DNA from: Pyronema omphalodes | Taxonomy: Eukaryota; Ascomycota; Pezizomycetes; Pezizales; Pyronemataceae | Direction: 5' to 3' | Length of the DNA: 64,000 nucleotides | Assembly: GCA_024516155.1 (NCBI GenBank) | Contig: JAJJXM010000011.1 | Location: 653,501-717,500 of the forward strand | Program-made: the position numbers and the translations under genes | Part shown: piece by piece, positions 10,401-21,750 of the stretch | Layout: each line of letters starts with the position of its first letter | Numbering within the stretch: position 1 is the first letter of the stretch | Notes under the pieces: generated by a model | Seen by the model: the letters and a program-made list of their open reading frames with translations, nothing else | The model's database searches: none | What the model was told of the DNA's origin: nothing

Positions 10401-12644
10401 TATCTCTAAGTGCTTTATATATACCTAATACCTTAGCACTCTAGGGAATGCCTTACTTGTTGCTTGTCATTTTCCCATCATATCTCCGTCGGCTCGTTAA
10501 GTGATGGGTCACGGGCGTAGATCCCCGCTGCGCACTGCGGCACAGCTGTCAAAGATACATATAACAACTTAACAAGTGAAAACTAGCGCATCTCTAGCTT
10601 CGCGATATGGATAAGCAGTTGCTTTTATACATACAGGCACATAACCATGGTTCGAAATTCAGTTACCTAAGAGCATAATTGAGAAGAAAGCTTGGCCCGG
10701 GGTCCTGGTCCGGAGTTTGTTTTTGCAGGAGACCGTAGCCGCCCTGGTCGAGACTTGGGTCATGAGCATCCCGGTAGATATACACACCCAGACCACTTGC
10801 CGCCCGCAGATTGAGGATTGTATCTAGATCAAAAAATTCCCTATAAGAGATGTCTGTAGAGGGAAGATTTCGACATGCGAACGATGGCCAAGTACAGACG
10901 TACGGTAAGAAGCTGGGGGTGGGGGATGGGATTATGAGAGAACTTTACCGCTTTTCGCTGTCAAGATAAGAAGAGAGGATTTGATAAATTGCGGGGCGGG
11001 TACGGGCTTTCTGTGAAGGTCATTTAAAGAAGGGAGGAGGACCATCTATAACATTGTCGTGGGGATAGTGGTATGTATCGGTGTGGAATCAGCTATGAAG
11101 TGCCAAGAACTCTTACTTTCACCCCAGCCCCACGCTGTCGCTAGCTGCATGTGATGCTCTTTGGCTCGCGGGGAAGATCCGCAATGTCTCTCGCTGCTGT
11201 GCCGCAGGATCGCCATCCCCAACTTTTGATTCCCCTCACGACAAGACTTCGATGTTCGAAAATGCATTAGGATTTGATAGATACAGAATAGCCGTGTTCT
11301 ATAACAGTAATTGTATACTTACTCAGCAGTGATTGTTCTGGCTCTGAACAGAAGTTTCGCATTTGTTTTTGGAGAATTTATGCATATTTCTTCGATACAC
11401 CCAGATCACTACCAATACATACCTCTTTTTATGCATATTTCTTCGATACATCCAGATCACTACCAATACTACCTGTTTTTATGAATATTTCCAAGATATA
11501 CATCCAGACCTATGCATGTTTCTTTCTCTGTGCTGTTATGCTGTGCTCGCCCATCTTCTCTCGAGGTCTGCTGAACATGTCCCGTAACGGTCGGCGGTTC
11601 GATTTGGCGCCCACCCTACAACAACAGTCTATGGACTAGTGCCCTCGACAAGCATTGCAGCAGCCAACCTCATCGCTCGCTTCACATATGCACACAACAA
11701 CCTCAGCGCTTCCGCAAATGCGCCATTCCGCTTTAAGCCCTAGACATGCAACCACCCTCGCTGTGGCTTCTCGACCTCCGTTGCAAGCTCCAGGATTTAA
11801 AAGCAAAAATAAATTCTGATTCGCCATCCATGGCCATCCAAGCAGAATTGTCAAATTGTAGGCAGGGAACAAGCGAGAGCAGTTGGCTGCGACGAGACAC
11901 AGCTGTGAGCAAAACATCCGTAAAGGTGTGCTAGTTTGAGAAGCCTGAGCAAATCATATTCATGCTCAATTATTCACCCATCGATCCTGTATCCCTACCC
12001 CTACCGACGTGATTCTACCTTTTCCTCTGCCTGTCCCCTCCTGAACCGCATATTTTTCTTCAGTCTTCTCCCGAGCGAAGAAAACACCTCGCCAGCTGAC
12101 GCTGCACCGTCGACGAAGCCTTGGATTACGGATTTTAGATGCGTGGCCTGGTAGCCCGTCCAAAACTGGTATGTATTTTTTTTGCTTGACATATGCCCCC
12201 ACTTTGATTCCCTTCTAGAGCCTGTAAAGCTGCCGCATTTCTGGGATCTTTGAACTGTGACACTCGTCTGTCATAGGATGACGGGCTGTTGTTGGTCATG
12301 TTAACAACCGCCTGTTGGCCCATGGTTCATATACTCCGGCGCTTCTTGGATTTCTTCTCTGTTCTTCTTCACCCTTTTGTTCAACTTCCGAGTATCTTCA
12401 CCAGTGCTGGACACTCATACATAACCTTTAACCTTATATATCTTAATACCCTTTGACTTTCGATCGGCTGAGCAGAGCTCTTCGAAGCCATCCGTCATCT
12501 GTCATACCTATTTGATTGTGTCTGACAGAATTAGAACAGAGAGAAGGAAAGATTTGCACACACCATTCATACTGCCTTACCAGTTGCACCTAATATCGGA
12601 CTCGACCGCCACCAAAACTGCACAAAATCACGACAGACCTAGTT
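7453..12644. other. Non-coding stretch between the left repeat arm and the membrane-protein gene
   Basis: I see no gene of recognisable family here. It holds minor simple repeats: (GGAAGT)n around 8116-8141 and CCCTA-rich sequence around 8172-8198. It also holds a direct repeat of about 52 bp, two copies plus a decayed third, at about 11377-11500. Several open frames of 60-90 codons exist but look random in composition. Confidence 0.6.
11377..11500. repeat. Short tandem repeat, ~52-bp unit, 2+ copies
   Basis: The unit TATTTCTTCGATACAYCCAG followed by ATCACTACCAATAC occurs twice nearly unchanged, and a third diverged copy follows (TATTTCCAAGATATACATCCAG). Confidence 0.7.
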
Positions 12645-14406
12645 ATGGCGTCCTCCCACAATAACGCCTCCCCGCACCCTGAAACACCACCTCTCACAAC
12701 TAAACCCGAGGAGTTCTACCGCTCAGACAGCCTTAAATCTAATAATCAAAACCACACTCCCCCTTCAGTATCACCAACAGACTCGCAGGCTCCGATTATA
12801 CCATCGTGGAGTATGCCTATCAACCAAGATTATCAACAAATGCACCAGCCGGATACAATCCACCAGCAGGAAGTGGTTTACCCTCCTCCTCCGACGGGCT
12901 TCAACTTTAGAGCTTCAACCTTTGGTGCGGTGAATGGAGAGATTGGAACTACACCAACGCATACAGCAGCACCGGTGAATGGAGAAGTTACAGGAATTGC
13001 GGTATCAACACCAACAGAACAATGGGCGAGATACCCTATCCCACCACTCTCAGCGGGTCTCAAGACATCAAAAACCACAGCGGAAGAGATCCGAGTAGCA
13101 GAATTAGAAGAAGAAGCACAGAAAGAAAGCCGAGCAGATCTGGTACGACTTCCACCTGAAACTTTATATTAACTTCCCCCAGCATATTAACATAAATCCG
13201 CACAGGCCATAAAGTTAAAAGTCCGTCTAGCAAAAGTTGTTCTCCGCACAATCAACTGCGGCTGTAGTTTAGTAGTCCTAGCTCTAGTCGCCTCAACCTT
13301 CGCAATCTTCAACGCCACCCGTCATCTCCCACAAAGAAACAACCTCCGACCATGGGCCGCATCAACCCCTACATGGCCTCAAATCTGTATCCTGGTTATT
13401 GCTAGCATATCACTCGCCTTGTCTCTATTCATCATGTACAGCTACTGGCGCGGTGGACATAACCGAGCAGAGCGGATAGCACTGCAAGCTACGATTTTCG
13501 CCGGCGCTGTCTTTATCTTTACTATCGCTATGTGGTCGGCGGGAATCGGTATCATGCAGGCTTCACGTGCTGGTAATGGTGATCTGGATCTATGGGGATG
13601 GTCATGTAAAGACAATATTCGACGAAAGTTGTTCGAGGATACGATTAACTACACCCTTGTCTGTCGCCAACAGGTAAGCAAGAATCTCATTCATCGGGGG
13701 GTGGGGTGATTGAGGGGTGCGATGGCATAATGGCGCAAGTAACAAACACATCCTAACACCTCACCAGGACTGGGTAGTAGTCTGCGCAATCATCGAAATC
13801 TCCGTCGAATTCCTCGCCATCTGCGTCTATCTCTTCGCCTTCTACCGACTCTTCTACACCAAGCGGCGTCTCCGTAAATCGATGGGAGTCCGCGACGAAG
13901 CCCGCAACTCCCTCTGGCTCGCAAAACTAAAAGAACAACGCGAAGCCGAAGAATCCGATCTAGAAACCAACAAAAACACCACCCTAAACCAAATGAATAG
14001 CCATTACCCTTATCAACAAGACCCCGCTTTTGCTCCAAATATTTACCAGCCAAACTTCTCTTCTCCTTCTCCTTATACCTCTGATACCCAGCAACCCCAC
14101 GCTCCTTATGATTCACAGTCGAATGAGGCTACTTACGCCGCGGAAGAAGGCGCACACAAGGTCCCTATCTTGCAACCGGCCCCAGCAAGACATAGCTTCA
14201 AGAACTCCGACGGAAGTGAGGCGCCGTTAAGGCCAAGCTCGATGAAGTCTGGTCCACCAAGACCGTTGAGAAGATTTGACAGCCAGCAAGGTCAACAAGG
14301 CCAGCAAGGTCAGCAGGGTGAAATTCCTCCTACTCCAAGGAGTGTGACATTTTCTTATCAGCCGCAATCACCGGGGTTCCCCCCTCCTAAATCATTCGGG
14401 CATTAG
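12645..14406 (+). CDS. Four-helix membrane protein with disordered Pro/Gln-rich tails, 534 aa
   Basis: The exons are 12645-13142, 13206-13673 and 13768-14406. The introns of 63 and 94 nt have GTACGA/CAG and GTAAGC/CAG ends, and the second has a CTAAC branch. The protein has a hydrophilic N-tail of about 166 residues rich in Pro, Ser, Thr and Asn, and four predicted membrane helices at about 177-201, 225-245, 258-283 and 324-352. A cytosolic-type C-tail is rich in Pro/Ser with a QQGQQGQQGQQG repeat near residue 500. Two cysteines (SCKD near 300 and VCRQ near 319) lie between helices 3 and 4. The layout resembles fungal MARVEL-like four-helix proteins, which associate with membrane compartments, but I cannot name a family with certainty. 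It is the only intact gene between the inverted repeat arms. Confidence 0.85.
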
Positions 14407-14914
14407 GTGTAATGACGGGGGTTAAACATGCTTTTCCTTTGTGGTTTTTTATGTGGTTTAATTTTTTTACCTTTTTTTTGTTGGTTGTTGGTTATTGGTT
14501 GTTGGTTGCCTTTTTTAGCGGTTTATTTTGTAGCGGGAAGGGGAAGGGGAAGGGGAGGTTTATATTTGTACAATCTTTTGAAAGTCGAAAGTTGAATACC
14601 TTCCAGCGAGAGCGGGAAGGGGGAGGATCAAGGAAAGGAAAAGGGTTATAAGTCACGATAAACAACGATAGCGATAGCTAGGAATAAGAATCAGTATGAA
14701 TATATGAAACGATAGCAGACTGATTAGTGGTGGGTGGGTGGGCGGGGGATGGGTCAAGTGAGGTTTGGGGGGCGTTTTTTTTGTAACAGTGTATGTAATG
14801 AATACAGTTTTTTTGTATATCAGTAAGTCAAATCAAATTTACAATAACAATCACAGCTACTTTAAATGATGCATCATCTAAGGACTAAACGAGCACCCAC
14901 CGACTAATTCCATC

Positions 14915-14953
14915 TTAGGGCCAAACCCATTTTTCTGCTTCGAGCAGAAAAAT
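14915..14953. repeat. Short hairpin element, copy 1
   Basis: TTAGGGCCAAACCC is followed by a perfect 11-bp stem (ATTTTTCTGCT / AGCAGAAAAAT) with the loop TCG. The same prefix and stem recur at 15693-15731 with a different loop. Confidence 0.75.
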
Positions 14954-15692
14954 ATATGGAATGCGGGGCTTGATCAAATACTAGATGCTTCGTACAATGC
15001 GGCAGAGAATGAGAGGGCAGGAGCTTGGAGCATTGGAGCATGTTGATGGTTACCAATATACAGGACATGACGAAGTGATTCAGGACTGAAAAATATTATA
15101 AGAATTGGAATTGTTTTTTTGTGTTTTTGTTTGAGATCATCAGGACTCGGTCTGTATTGATAAGTATTGATCGAAAACATTTCTTGATGTTTCCATTGTT
15201 GAAGAGCGAGGGTTCTGACGAGAGGTAAGAACTTGAGCGAAGGAGAAAAACGTTGGAGATGGAAGGACTTGTGATGAATATTTCGGATGAAGAATAAGAT
15301 ACTAAAAGGACAGAAACATCTTAGGGGGGGGGGGGGGGGGGGCGCTATTGAGCACGTACACCTCTACCAACACATCCACGAGAACACAACTCGACAGGCT
15401 GGAATTCAATAACCACTACCGCATGATAGGGGTTCTGGTTAGGTAGCGGCTAGTAAGTAATCCTATGAAAATTTCTGTGATTTTAATCTTTTATTGTAGA
15501 ATTCGGAGCTTGTCTATGAAACCCTCACGGGAATTGTTTCTCGAATTTTCACTGTTTGGTTGATGATCAACTACAGTCGACGGTAAATTTTGTATTCGGT
15601 TGTATTCCGAGTCGAGGGTGCCGAATGGACGACCAATATCCATTCCATCTCTATCGGAACTAAAAGAAAACTACCGACAAGCTAACCAAGTA

Positions 15693-15731
15693 TTAGGGCA
15701 AACCCCATTTTTCTGCTACAAGCAGAAAAAT
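15693..15731. repeat. Short hairpin element, copy 2
   Basis: TTAGGGCAAACCCC precedes the same 11-bp stem as copy 1; the loop is ACA. It is in the same orientation as copy 1, about 780 bp away. Confidence 0.75.
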
Positions 15732-15955
15732 CTTCAACTCCTATATGAAAGAACCGAATACATAGAACAGTGAAATTTCTTAACTTGCATTCTCCATAAA
15801 GAAAATAGGTGGGTTTAATAATCAATCAGTCGATATGTGTGCTTTGTTCTAGAAATATTCAAACGTGGGTAGGTAGGTAACATCTGCATATCAACGCAGC
15901 AGCAGCACGTTTCCCCCCGTATCACCTATTACTGAATCATCGAATCATAAATGCT

Positions 15956-16040
15956 GATACCCGTATGAGTATCACGTGATATCAATACCGGCCTGGAATT
16001 ATGTAGGAATTCAAGAATACATAATCAATCTCCATCCATC
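15956..16040 (+). repeat. Dispersed ~85-bp repeat, copy 1
   Basis: TGATACCCGTATGAGTATC through AATACATAATC and CTCCAT matches 25938-26024 with a few substitutions and a small gap. It ends just outside the right arm of the inverted duplication. Confidence 0.75.
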
Positions 16041-16048
16041 CATGTGTC

Positions 16049-17922
16049 CAATCAATGTGTAATACGCAATCTGCAATGTCTTCAGTTTCTTTTTAGAAAC
16101 CCTTAGAACGGATTCGGATTACAGATATGATGTCCATGCATATATTTTGCTTCATACACAGCCACCATCATTATCCGGCTTATCGGTTATCGATTATATT
16201 TTCGGCATACGGGGGGCCCTATAGGGGCTTATGGTTTCATCTTGGCAGTTAGCTTGCTTCGCCTTGCGTCGCCTTGCTTATACGGTTTTTGCGGTTTTTG
16301 CAACGCTACCACGCGGGTTTTGCCACGCGAACAGCGTTTGTACATATGAGAGAAGGGACTGGGATTGGATTCAGATGGTTGGACATGTGGATAGGTATAA
16401 ATAAATCGATGAATGAATGGACAAGTGGGATAACGAAAACAGCAAATTGACAACTGGTAATTGGTTCGGACAGATAGATACATGTCATGACGTTGAGGGC
16501 CTGAAGTTGAAGGAATGACTAAGTATGGTACGGTAATCAGCACGAAAGTATAGAGAATGAACGATGATCGGTGGCGAGCTGTTTCGAGTTTGAAATTTTG
16601 ATGATCACAATGATAGAATTATTTACAAACGCTAGAAAACTATCGAAACTATAAAAATGACAATGTTCTATTTAAAAATAGATGATTAATTACTCCCATT
16701 TTTCAAGGTTCTAAGACATAGCATGACGTCTTCTCTTCTATGGAATGTTCTATGTTGTGATCAGGAACAAGGATCAGTTTGGACTCCAGTTCTCTGCTTG
16801 TGTATCACCGCGAACTGGAATCTGAACCGGGCTCCTCATCCAACTGCGAACTTCGCAGTGCGAATCCCGAGACAGTTGCCTTCTATGAACCACCAAATAT
16901 TCTTCGACGGTTATAGTTGAAATTTGACTATTACAGGTCTTTTAAACCCTCACCCATAACTAGCCATAGTGAACCATAGTTTCTTCCATTTGTATATACC
17001 GCTATAAATAGTTCGCCACTTCTTCTCAAGGTATCAAGTCACGTGCTACACAGGGATGGACGGACACCCCACAGTCCGAGTACGGTCTGATCCGTATTAT
17101 CTATTAGTTTATTCCATCGCCTCCGCGGGCTCTGCTGGCTTTGCAGGGACGGATTAAACATCTGCCATCCCCTACACGTATCCCCGGCTCAATATATTTT
17201 GCTGCCAATCATCGATAAGTGTACCTGCGTATCTATGTATTTTTGTACTCAGGTACTCGGGTATCCATGTACCTACAGTAGCCCTTCTACCTTAAAACTT
17301 AGACGCAAGCTACAGGTAACAAGCTACAAATTACAAATTACAAATTACAAATTACAAGCGAGCCGTAGCGCCTTGCCGGGCTAGGCACTGGCGCGTGCTG
17401 TGGTGTTGTGGTGTTTTATGAAGCCAAATGTAAAGTATCAGATGTAAAATATGCTTGGCGTATGTATTTAACCTTGTATCAACCCGGAGCTGTAGGAGTA
17501 TGAGTTAGGCAGCGAACTTTGAACGAGGGACTTGGGGGCTTGATACACTGACTTTTGCAGTGAGGGGTCTGAATGGATATGTTTTGTGTTGTGTTACTTT
17601 TTTGTTCGCATTAATGTGTATTTATTTGCATAAGAAATGATAACCCGTATATGTGAGAGTATATGATCGGGCGATTGTGAGTATGATGGAAAGATTAATG
17701 AACATAGGCACATGATATCACTCGATATTCATCTTGTTTCAGCCGAACTTTCTTTTTTGTTTTTTTCTTTTTGAGGAATAATAGTGCATATATACTTTGT
17801 ACTAAAATTAATCCCGGAATTGCAGTAGTAATAGTTGTAGTATAGTGACCGATAAAATAGTGAAATATGAAGGAATTGAGGATAGACCTACGCTCCTACA
17901 GCAGTGGAACTTCTGTTACATG
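16049..17922 (-). repeat. Right arm of the inverted duplication, uninterrupted
   Basis: Reverse-complement copy of 48-7452 without the micro-MITE and copia insertions. It supplies the empty sites that date and bound those insertions. Differences from the left arm are mostly transitions, except in the patch about 16205-16555, where only one difference is seen. A 104-codon frame without an ATG start in that patch translates identically in both arms. Confidence 0.88.
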
Positions 17923-18567
17923 GGCATAGCAGATTACAATATACAATCTCGAGGATAAGACTGGGACAGTAGTATAGTCTGAGTGACCGACCAGGCTGAT
18001 GTCTTTTTGACGGGTAATTTTGGAGGTTGGATATTTTATCTTCTTTCCGACGCCGCATGTGGAAGGAAATACGGAGCAGAAGCATAGGGTTGAGCGTAGA
18101 CAGTACATGTACAGGATGGCGAAGTTCTAATTTTATAATTTTTATTTCCATTTAATTTTCGTGCTCCAGAACCTAGGAAACTATACGCAAGTCTGAAGAA
18201 TGACCGATGAAGAGGTGAACGAGTGATATGTCATGCCTAGTAACGAGCCGCGCGTGAAACTAAAATTACCGAACCCTTCGTTGCGGTACCTCGTGGACAA
18301 TGGATGTATCACAATATCACTCGAATATTCTAATTTGTCGATAACTCACCGGAGTGTTGGCCCTCGCTCGACCGCATCCTCCACGAGCAGTTTCCTCCAC
18401 TGGTACAAAGACAAGTACCATATCACTTCTCATGCTGTTGTTATCACCAACTCCCCCAAAACAATGCTTCAGACAAATCTTACACTTAGAACAACTTTAC
18501 TACAAAGCTTTCTCAGCACTTCACACCATTTCACAACCAATCCATCAACCTTCCAAATAATAAGAAA
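17923..18567. other. Non-coding stretch upstream of the Hsp30-like pseudogene
   Basis: No intact gene seen. A CGAATATTCT motif at about 18321-18330 resembles half-sites of a heat-shock element, which would fit a promoter of the broken gene downstream, but one weak motif is not proof. Confidence 0.45.
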
Positions 18568-18890
18568 ATGCCGTTCTTCCCTCGCCTTCACTACTTTGCC
18601 GATACCAACACCCACCATACAGCCTTACCGACAGTCTCCATGCGTTTGATGAGTGAAACCAAAGTACTGTCTTTGCTAGCACTGCCTCTGCCTTCAACAC
18701 CCAACGCCGTGCTTTCGCCCAACCTTCGACGTCTACGAAACCGAGCACGACTATGTCCTCGGAGGGGATTCCTCGCTCTGTCTGCTAAGCAGAACATCGA
18801 CATCGGGTTTCGGGGGATGAAGCTATCCTCATTTCCGGAAAGATCGAGCCCGAGCACAAGTGTGTGAGGTATGAACTGTGCGCTGTTTGA
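18568..18890 (+). pseudogene. Broken small heat-shock protein (Hsp30/Hsp20-like) gene
   Basis: The ATG at 18568 opens MPFFPRL, the typical start of fungal Hsp30 proteins. Pieces of the alpha-crystallin domain then appear in different frames: FDVYETEHDYVLGGD around 18727-18771, SAKQNIDIGFRG around 18780-18815, and DEAILISGKIEPEHK around 18817-18861. The last frame stops at TGA 18888-18890, so the second half of the domain is missing. At least two frame changes inside about 150 bp plus the truncation mark a pseudogene. Intact members are chaperones that hold unfolded proteins under heat stress. Confidence 0.75.
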
Positions 18891-18976
18891 CAGAAGGCAT
18901 TCTCTATTCGGATTCCTCTCAATAATCACAATCAAGAAAACAGAAGAAAGTGCGGTGCAGCTACCAGCGTTCAGAG

Positions 18977-19074
18977 CCCAACATCCAGTGCCCAACATCC
19001 AGTGCCCAACATCCAGTGCCCAACATCCAGTGCCCAACATCCAGTGCCCAACATCCAGTGCCCAACATCCAGTG
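18977..19074 (+). repeat. 14-bp minisatellite, 7 perfect copies
   Basis: The unit CCCAACATCCAGTG is repeated seven times without change, with degenerate units on both sides (AGAGCCCAACAT before; CCGAACATCCTG after). Since 14 is not a multiple of three, frames through it cycle, and open frames here are not evidence of coding. Confidence 0.95.
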
Positions 19075-19969
19075 CCGAACATCCTGTATCCTGCATCCAG
19101 TTTCAGTATGAAGTATCCATTCTTGTATTTTTCCCGTGAATTTCTGTCATTATCATTGTTGAAATTATCTGACGCCAAAAGAAAAAAAAAAAGGCCCCGT
19201 CTCGACCACTTTCAAACAGGAATGCAACCCCGTTTGAGGGAAATCAACGGCGGACCTTGATTACGTGGCTGTCACAAGGGCAAATCCTCAAGTGCCCGTG
19301 ACAAGAAATACAGCTACACATTCATTTTATCGCTCTCAACCAACATAATTCCACCCGCCAAACGAATCTAGCCGTTAACAAGTACACTGTAAACCTGCTA
19401 TCATGATGACTTAAACCGCGTCAGGTGCACCGAAAATCAGAATTTGTCCAGCCGGCTGAAGGTAAAATTGATCCAGATGACAATGTTGATGCCCCTGAAG
19501 GTATCAGTGATACGCTGCATCACAGATGCATAGAGTAGAAACACCTCCTTAGAATCAAAAATGCGGTACATGGAAGATGGATCACGATGGACAGATCCAC
19601 GGGATTTAGTCCACCACTGTTGCAAATGACTCACTGGGATTCATAGTTATCACCGTTTTCCAGCATCCAGATACCATAACTTTTGTGTCAGAACGACGCA
19701 CGGGAGAAGGAGAGAATTATGCAATTACACCTTGTGATTGAAAGCTGCCCAACGTATGATGGATGAGGGACGAAGAGATGTACCTCATGTGATTGCGTCG
19801 GGATATCCACTTTGCGGATCCCTCGCAGATTTCCTCATGTTTGGCGTGTGCATATCTATATAAACTTATTTATTTCTCACCAGACTCCTGACTCGACGTT
19901 ATTCTTGTTGCACCATATACCACGGACGGAAGTTGATATACTGAACTTGACTTGTAATGCTGTTGATCA
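19075..19969. other. Non-coding stretch before the satellite complex
   Basis: No gene that I can support. A 65-codon minus-strand open frame at 19437-19634 has no recognisable domain. Confidence 0.5.
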
Positions 19970-20052
19970 TACGCTCGACTATATTCAGAGTATCCCCAAT
20001 TGGACAACGGGAATTTTGGAGAAGCCCAGACTTGTTTGGTTAAAGCCAAAAT
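19970..20052 (+). repeat. Degenerate satellite core unit, left edge of the complex
   Basis: CGCTCGACT...GAGTATCCCCAAT...CGGGAATTTTGGAGAAGCCCAG...GGTTAAAGCCAAAAT matches the core of the 21751-23550 units, and even more closely the edge copies at 23471 and 23896, which share GAGAAGCCCA and GGT(T/C)AAAGCC. Confidence 0.8.
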
Positions 20053-20120
20053 AGATTTTGAAATATGTAAGAGGTGGTTCGGAGTCTGGAGAGTTGTAGT
20101 CTGGCGGTTTGGGTTCGGGT

Positions 20121-21056
20121 GAATTGGGGTCTGAAGGATTGGGGCGAGGAGGATTGGGGTGAGGAGGATTGGATTCAGGAGGATTGGGGTGAGCAGGATT
20201 GGGGTGAGCAGGATTGGGGTGAGCAGGATTGGGGTGAGCAGGATTGGGGTGAGCAGGATTGGGGTGAGCAGGATTGGGGTGAGCAGGATTGGGGTGAGCA
20301 GGATTGGGGTGAGGAGGATTGGGTTCGGGAGGACTGGGGCAAGGAGGATTGGATTCAGGAGGATTGGGGTGAGCAGGATTGGGGTGAGCAGGATTGGGGT
20401 GAGCAGGATTGGGGTGAGCAGGATTGGGTTGAGGAGGATTGGGGTGAGCAGGATTGGGTTGAGGAGGATTGGGGTGAGGAGGATTGGGGTGAGGAGGATT
20501 GAGGTGAGGAGGATTGGGGTGAGGAGGATTGGGTTGAGGAGGATTGGGTTGAGGAGGATTGGGTTGAGGAGGATTGGGTTGAGGAGGATTGGGGTGAGCA
20601 GGATTGGGGTGAGGAGGATTGAGGTGAGGAGGATTCGGGTAAGGAGGATTGGGATCAGGAGGATTGGGTTCGGGAGGGTCTGGGTCGGGAGGATTGGGGT
20701 TAGGAGGATTGGGTTCGGGAGGACTGGGGCAAGGGGGATTGTGGTCAGGAGGATTGGAGCAAGGAGGATTGGGGTGAGCAGGATTGGGGTGCGGAGGATT
20801 GGGGTGAGCAGGATTGGGGTGAGGAGGATTGAGGTCAGGAGGATTGGGTTCAGGGGGATCGGGTTCGGAAGGGTTGGGTTCGGGAAGATTGGAGCAAGGA
20901 GGATTGAGGTCAGGAGGATTGGGATCGGGAGGATTGGGTTCGGGAGGATTGGGTTCGGGAAGCTTGGAGCAGAAGGATTGAAGTCAGGAAGATTGGGTTC
21001 GGGAGGATTGGGTTCGGGAGCATTTGGGTCAGAAGGATTGGGGTGAGGAGGATTGG
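20121..21056 (+). repeat. G-rich 15-bp minisatellite, ~62 units
   Basis: The consensus unit GGATTGGGGTGAGCA (variants GAGGA, TTCAGGA, TTCGGGA) runs for about 936 bp. The unit is a multiple of three, so all plus frames stay open and give pentapeptide repeats such as EQDWG or RIGVS. That is a by-product of unit length rather than evidence for a gene. GG and GGGG runs on one strand throughout could form G-quadruplexes. Confidence 0.95.
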
Positions 21057-21112
21057 AGTTTGTCGTTTGGTTTTTTCTGGGTCTGCCTTTTGTTCTGATT
21101 TGTTTTTCGGTT

Positions 21113-21735
21113 TATGTTTTGTTATGTTTTTTGTTATGTTTTTTGTTATGTTTTTTGTTATGTTTTTTGTTATGTTTTTTGTTATGTTTTTTGTTATGTT
21201 TTTTGTTATGTTTTTTGTTATGTTTTTTGTTATGTTTTTTTGTTATGTTTTTTGTTATGTTTTTTGTTATGTTTTTTTGTTATGTTTTTTTGTTATGTTT
21301 TTTGTTATGTTTTTTGTTATGTTTTTTGTTATGTTTTTTGTTATGTTTTTTATTATGTTTTTTGTTATGTTTTTTGTTATGTTTTTTGTTCTGTCTTTTG
21401 TTTTGTTTTTTGTTCTGTCTTTTGTTATGTTTTTTGTTATGTTTTTTGTTTTGTTTTTTGTTATGTTTTTTGTTATGTTTTTTGTTATGTTTTTTGTTAT
21501 GTTTTTTGTACTGTCTTTTGTTCTGTCTTTTGTTATGTTTTTTGTACTGTCTTTTGTTCTGTCTTTTGTTATGTTTTTTGTTATGTTTTTTGTTCAGTTT
21601 TTGGTTCTGTTTTTGGTTCTGTTTTTCGTTCTGTTTTTTGTTCTGTTTTTTTGTTCTGTCTTTTGTTATGTTTTTTGTTCTGTTTTTTTGTTCTGCTTTT
21701 TGTTCTATTTTTTGTTCTGTTTTTTTCTTGTCCGT
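21113..21735 (+). repeat. T-rich 12-bp satellite, ~52 units
   Basis: The unit TTATGTTTTTTG changes in the right half to TTCTGTCTTTTG, TTTTGTTTTTTG and TACTGTCTTTTG variants. The frame FCYVFCYV and its shifted versions stay open because of the 12-bp period. The right-hand variants resemble the T-rich spacers of the following core units. Confidence 0.95.
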
Positions 21736-21750
21736 TTCTTGTTCTGTTAC

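Larger units (their letters stand above)
14407..16048. other. Non-coding stretch between membrane-protein gene and right repeat arm
   Basis: It includes the likely 3' region of the membrane-protein gene (T-rich, about 14440-14580), two matching hairpin elements (14915-14953 and 15693-15731), and a G run at about 15324-15342. The segment 15956-16040 recurs at 25938-26024. No gene seen. Confidence 0.6.

Noticed and set aside
18591..19178. 195-codon minus-strand frame with Trp/Gly repeats
   Set aside because: The repeats are the 14-bp minisatellite read in cycling frames, and the rest is antisense to the Hsp30-like pseudogene.
20074..21046. Long open frames (up to 295 codons) through the 15-bp array
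   Set aside because: The 15-bp period keeps every plus frame open; there is no unique sequence domain and the edges fade into satellite cores.
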